A DNA stretch of 37,252 nucleotides from Hylemonella gracilis (lineage in GTDB: Bacteria > Pseudomonadota > Gammaproteobacteria > Burkholderiales > Burkholderiaceae_C), in the NCBI GenBank assembly GCA_945862005.1, contig CAMAWQ010000006.1, forward strand, positions 1 to 37,252, given 5' to 3'. A program made the position numbers and the translations under genes. The first letter of the stretch is position 1. Each line of letters starts with the position of its first letter. The notes beneath the pieces are model-generated. The model made no database searches. It was not told the DNA's origin and saw nothing but the letters and a program-made list of their open reading frames with translations. This document shows positions 33,901 to 37,252 of the stretch, piece by piece.

Positions 33901-35271
33901 ATGACCTTACCTTTTTCAACCACCCCACCAACACCTGTGCCCACAGCGCTGTGGCAAGAAAACCCGCGGGCTTTTTTGAAGCAATTGTTTGCGGTGGCGG
34001 TGCAGCGGGCCATGCCGATACATTGCCTCAAGCCCTTTTTGCCCACCCCACCCAAGGGGCGCACTGTGGTTATTGGGGCCGGCAAAGCGGCGGGCGCTAT
34101 GGCGCAGGCTTTGGAGGCCTTGTGGCCCGCAGACGCACCCTTAAGCGGCGCGGTGGTCACGCGTTATCACCACACCCCGCCCACTCCAGCTTCGCCTCCT
34201 GGCCATGTGGCGCAAAAGCCCCGAATCGACGTGCTTGAGGCTGCGCACCCTGTGCCTGATGCCGCAGGTTTGGCGGCATCGGCGCGCATGCTGGATCTGG
34301 TGCAGGGCCTGAGTGCGGATGACTTGGTCATTGCCCTCATCTCTGGCGGGGGGTCTGCCTTGTTGACCCTACCTGCTGAGGGGCTGACGCTGGCGGACAA
34401 GCAGGCTCTTAACCAAGCTTTGTTGGCCAGTGGCGCCCACATTGGCCAGATGAACTGCGTGCGCAAGCACCTATCGCGCATCAAAGGGGGTCGGCTTGCG
34501 CAAGCATGTGTACCTGCACAGCTTTTGACGCTGGCCATCAGCGACGTCCCCGGCGACGACCCCGCCACCATCGCCAGCGGCCCCACCGTGCCCGACACCA
34601 CCACCTGCGCGGAGGCTTTGGAGCTGATAGAGCGCTTGCACTTGCCCGTGCCGCCCCAAGCTCTGACGCAGCTGCGCGACCAGACGCTGGAAACCCCCAA
34701 GCCCGGAGATGCTTGTTTTGAACACGCCCAAGTGCATGTGGTGGCTACTCCTGCCCAAGCTCTGCAAGCTGCGGCGCAGTGGGCGCAAAGTGCTGGTTTG
34801 CGGGCCTATGTGATGGGTGACGCCATAGAAGGCGAGTCGCGCGAGGTGGGCCAAGCCCATTCGGCGTGGGCACAAGACTCGGCTTTTCAGCGACCCTGCG
34901 TGATTTTGAGCGGCGGCGAAACCACGGTGACCCTGCGCGCTCAAGACTTAAGCGCACATTTAGACGGTATGCCCAAACCCCAAGGTGGCCGCGCGGGTGA
35001 ATACGGTTTGGGGTTAGCGAAGGCTTTAGCGGGCCAAGCCAGTACGTGGGCTATAGCGGCCGATACCGATGGCATAGACGGTTCGCAAGACAACGCGGGC
35101 GTTTTGGTGGCGCCCGATACCCTAGCCCGTTCCGAGGCGCTGGGGGTGCATATAGACGCCCACCTGAGCCGCTACGACTCCTATGGCTTTTTTAAAGCCT
35201 TGGACGATTTGGTGGTGACAGGCCCCACTTTTACCAATGTGAACGACTTTCGCGCCCTGCTGCTGCTCTGA
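33901..35271 (+). CDS. Glycerate 2-kinase (type 2, DUF4147 family)
   Basis: This cytosolic enzyme phosphorylates D-glycerate, feeding it into glycolysis. The 456-residue protein shows the N-terminal domain with VVIGAGKAAGAMAQALE, the sequence ISGGGSALLTLPAEGLTL, KHLSRIKGGRLAQA, SDVPGDDPATIASGPTV, and the C-terminal GGRAGEYGLGLA and ATDTDGIDGSQDNAGV, all typical of the MOFRL/GckA type. ATG 33901 is chosen; the frame is open to a TTG at 33892. With the reductase at 31322 it forms the end of the glyoxylate-to-glycerate pathway. It is divergent from the TctC gene. Confidence 0.93.
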   Translation: MTLPFSTTPPTPVPTALWQENPRAFLKQLFAVAVQRAMPIHCLKPFLPTPPKGRTVVIGAGKAAGAMAQALEALWPADAPLSGAVVTRYHHTPPTPASPPGHVAQKPRIDVLEAAHPVPDAAGLAASARMLDLVQGLSADDLVIALISGGGSALLTLPAEGLTLADKQALNQALLASGAHIGQMNCVRKHLSRIKGGRLAQACVPAQLLTLAISDVPGDDPATIASGPTVPDTTTCAEALELIERLHLPVPPQALTQLRDQTLETPKPGDACFEHAQVHVVATPAQALQAAAQWAQSAGLRAYVMGDAIEGESREVGQAHSAWAQDSAFQRPCVILSGGETTVTLRAQDLSAHLDGMPKPQGGRAGEYGLGLAKALAGQASTWAIAADTDGIDGSQDNAGVLVAPDTLARSEALGVHIDAHLSRYDSYGFFKALDDLVVTGPTFTNVNDFRALLLL

Positions 35272-35322
35272 TCTTTGTTTCATTGACCTGTCTCAAGGTG
35301 CTCCTGGGGCAGACTGTGCACA

Positions 35323-35958
35323 ATGATTGGCATGGTGAATGTGGAATTTCTGGACCCTACCTCGGCCGAGCAAATTGTGCTGCCGCTTGCCACGGTGCTA
35401 TCAAGCCGTGGTGTGGCCTCGGCATGGGCGGTGCACTTAGACGCTGGGCGGGTGGTGTTGGGCGTCCAGCACCTGAATGAGATGGTGCACCAACTCGGCA
35501 ATGCTGTAGGGCCCGTATGGCTGAACGCCAGCGAGGTGGCCCTGAATTTGGGCGCGGTAGTGGATATGGTGGCGCAAACCGAGGTGCGGGTGCGCCGCAT
35601 TCCGGCGGCCAAATTCAGGCAGTCGCTGACCGAGCTGCCCCAAGCCGCACGCTGGGTCATCCGCGATATGGCCACAGCGCATCGGCAGCAAGTGGAGCTG
35701 TCTGTCAGCCGTTTGGCTTTAGACGCAGATGCCCGCTGTGCTGAATGGCTATTGCAGCATGCCCAGCCTGAAGCACAAGGTCAGCTGTCTGTGACCTTGC
35801 AGCAACCTAAACGCATGATTGCCGCCCAACGGGGCATTGCCCCCGAAACCTTTTCGCGTGTGCTGCAGCACCTGCGCTTGCAGGGGCTGATCAGCGGCAG
35901 CGGCCGCCAGTTGTGGGTGATGGACTTGGTGGGGCTGCAAAAAATGGTGTCGGGCTAG
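35323..35958 (+). CDS. Crp/Fnr family transcriptional regulator
   Basis: The 211-residue protein has a degenerate N-terminal cyclic-nucleotide-binding-like fold and a C-terminal winged helix in KRMIAAQRGIAPETFSRVLQHL followed by LRLQGLISGSGRQLWVMD, the normal Crp DNA-recognition pattern. The cAMP phosphate-binding cassette is not recognisable and there are no Fnr cysteines, so the signal is unknown. An alternative ATG at 35332 would shorten it by three residues. It ends 6 bases from the convergent permease gene. Confidence 0.88.
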   Translation: MIGMVNVEFLDPTSAEQIVLPLATVLSSRGVASAWAVHLDAGRVVLGVQHLNEMVHQLGNAVGPVWLNASEVALNLGAVVDMVAQTEVRVRRIPAAKFRQSLTELPQAARWVIRDMATAHRQQVELSVSRLALDADARCAEWLLQHAQPEAQGQLSVTLQQPKRMIAAQRGIAPETFSRVLQHLRLQGLISGSGRQLWVMDLVGLQKMVSG

Positions 35959-35964
35959 CGCTCT

Positions 35965-37252
35965 TTAGTCGGGCTTGCGCTCTTTAAAGTGCAGCACCAA
36001 CAGTGCCAGCGCCCCTACCGCCATGACCCCCAGCGACACATGTACCGCTTGCTTGCTGGCTGCGTACACCAGGCTGGAATAAGCCAAGTAAGCGCAGGCT
36101 AGGCAAAACAATATTGGCGTAAGGGGGTAAAGCGGCATTTTGAATACCGCTTGATTCGGGGTTGTGGTGCTTGACCTTAATTTAAATACCGACAAGCCCA
36201 CAAGCAGTAAAAAACTCCAAAACACCGGCGCGGTGAATTCCACCATGGCCTCAAAACCGTCGTGCTGGAGCAGTCCCAACACCACCAAGGCCAGCGCAAT
36301 CACAGACTGCACCAGCAGGGCGGCAATGGGGGTACCTGCACTGAAGCTCCACTTCGCCATAAACCCTAGGGGCTTCCAGCTCTGGGCCAGCGCAAAGTTG
36401 CTGCGAGCGCCCACAATCATGGTGGCGTTGATGCTGGTCAGCGCAGCAAAGGCCACAAACAGGCTCAGGGCCTGTTTGCCCCAAGGGCCAAAAGCTGCAC
36501 CCATCACATCTGCAGCGGCGGCCTTGGAGTCGGCCAAGCCCTTTAAGCCCAAACCATGCAGCAAGGCGGCATTGACCAGCACATACACCACGCTGATGAT
36601 GGCCAGGCTGAGCAAAATCACCTTTACCATGCTGCGCGTGCCGCCTTTGACCTCAGCTGAAATGTAGGCCGATTCGTTCCAGCCGCCAAAGGTGAGCAAC
36701 ACAAACACCAAGGCCAAACCCGCCAAGCCCAAGGGGGGTGTGCTGCTGAACCATGAAGGTGTCGCCTCTGCTACGGGGCTGATGCTAAAGCCCGCCACCA
36801 CCACGGCCAGCAGACCCAGCACTTCAAAAATGGTCAAGGCAGATTGCACGCGGCCAGAAGCCTCTAGACCCACCCAGTTGACGACCGTGAGCAGCAACAC
36901 AACGCCCAAGGCCCAGATGGCGGTGGAGTAAGCCCCCAGAGGAATGGCTTGGCTCATATAGTCGCCAAACACAAAGGCCAAAAGTGCAATCGAGCCGGTG
37001 TTGATGACCATAGCCTTGGCCCACGCGTACAAAAAAGCCAAGTGCTTGCCGTAGGCCAGCTCTAGAAAATGGTAATCGCCACCCGCATGAGCATGGCGCG
37101 ACGACAGCTCGGCATAACACAACGCGCCGGCAATGGAAATCAGGGCACCTGCCAGCCAAGCGGCGTAGATCCAGCCCACATCCCCCATGGCGCCTGCCAC
37201 CATGGAGGGGGTTTTGAAAATGCCGGCACCAATGACGATGCCCACAATGATG
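35965..37252 (-). CDS. Amino acid permease (APC family), N-terminus outside window
   Basis: The visible 429 residues hold about twelve membrane segments. They begin inside the first one (IIVGIVIGAGIFKTPS, the unwound glycine-rich helix of APC transporters), so the true start lies a few dozen bases past the right edge. Other family marks are GGWNESAYISAEVKGGTRSM and LTSINATMIVGARSNFALA. It should import or exchange amino acids or related amines in the inner membrane; the substrate is not evident. Some internal ATG/GTG codons near the edge could be misread as the start. Confidence 0.9.
   Translation of the reverse strand, partial: IIVGIVIGAGIFKTPSMVAGAMGDVGWIYAAWLAGALISIAGALCYAELSSRHAHAGGDYHFLELAYGKHLAFLYAWAKAMVINTGSIALLAFVFGDYMSQAIPLGAYSTAIWALGVVLLLTVVNWVGLEASGRVQSALTIFEVLGLLAVVVAGFSISPVAEATPSWFSSTPPLGLAGLALVFVLLTFGGWNESAYISAEVKGGTRSMVKVILLSLAIISVVYVLVNAALLHGLGLKGLADSKAAAADVMGAAFGPWGKQALSLFVAFAALTSINATMIVGARSNFALAQSWKPLGFMAKWSFSAGTPIAALLVQSVIALALVVLGLLQHDGFEAMVEFTAPVFWSFLLLVGLSVFKLRSSTTTPNQAVFKMPLYPLTPILFCLACAYLAYSSLVYAASKQAVHVSLGVMAVGALALLVLHFKERKPD

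Overview
The window looks like a chromosomal segment of a Burkholderiales bacterium, most like Comamonadaceae. The basis is gene content and order (hemA-prfA; ubiE, a Tim44-like gene, ubiJ, ubiB; fmdB, a DUF502 gene, aspS), a Bug-type TctC binding protein, and moderately GC-rich codon use. This placement is inferred from recognised families, not from a search.

Left backbone (1-16497). prfA (cut by the window edge) and hemA are on the minus strand. Then come a small membrane protein, a glycerophosphodiester phosphodiesterase, a giant FAD/Fe-S oxidoreductase (DUF3683 type), a HIT protein, a DUF971 protein, the ubiquinone genes ubiE, ubiJ and ubiB with a Tim44-like membrane protein between them, a sodium:solute symporter, an FmdB zinc ribbon, a DUF502 membrane protein and aspS.

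Integrated element (about 16514-31187, 14.7 kb). A tRNA-Ser(TGA) on the minus strand at 31174-31261 carries the insertion at its 3' end. The last bases of the tRNA recur at 16514-16539, 17 bp after aspS, giving attL and attR. Next to the tRNA is a minus-strand operon: tyrosine integrase, a small basic protein, an AlpA-like regulator, an unknown protein and a primase-VapE helicase. It is followed by eight copies of an 8-bp AGGGTATC iteron, a likely replication origin. There are no capsid, tail, terminase or conjugation genes, so the element resembles a phage satellite (PICI/P4-like) or a small integrative plasmid.

The cargo is a complete type II-C CRISPR-Cas system: cas9, cas1 and cas2 on the plus strand, nine 36-bp repeats with eight spacers, and a tracrRNA gene that I place divergently upstream of cas9 on the minus strand (19526-19612). 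The array also appears to be transcribed on the minus strand, towards cas2. The tracrRNA anti-repeat polarity and a minus-strand terminator at 24127-24160 both support this. A solitary leader-plus-repeat copy at 18996-19052 matches the distal array end (24701-24757) over 57 bp, so the whole CRISPR-Cas module sits between direct repeats. Left of it are a multidomain membrane protein with a T5orf172/GIY-YIG domain, a small four-cysteine protein and a broken thermonuclease gene.

Right backbone (31262-37252). Tartronate semialdehyde reductase, a TonB-like lipoprotein and a Bug/TctC binding protein are on the minus strand. A type-2 glycerate kinase is divergent. A Crp/Fnr-type regulator and an amino acid permease cut by the window edge follow. 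The reductase and the kinase are consecutive steps of the D-glycerate route of glyoxylate use.
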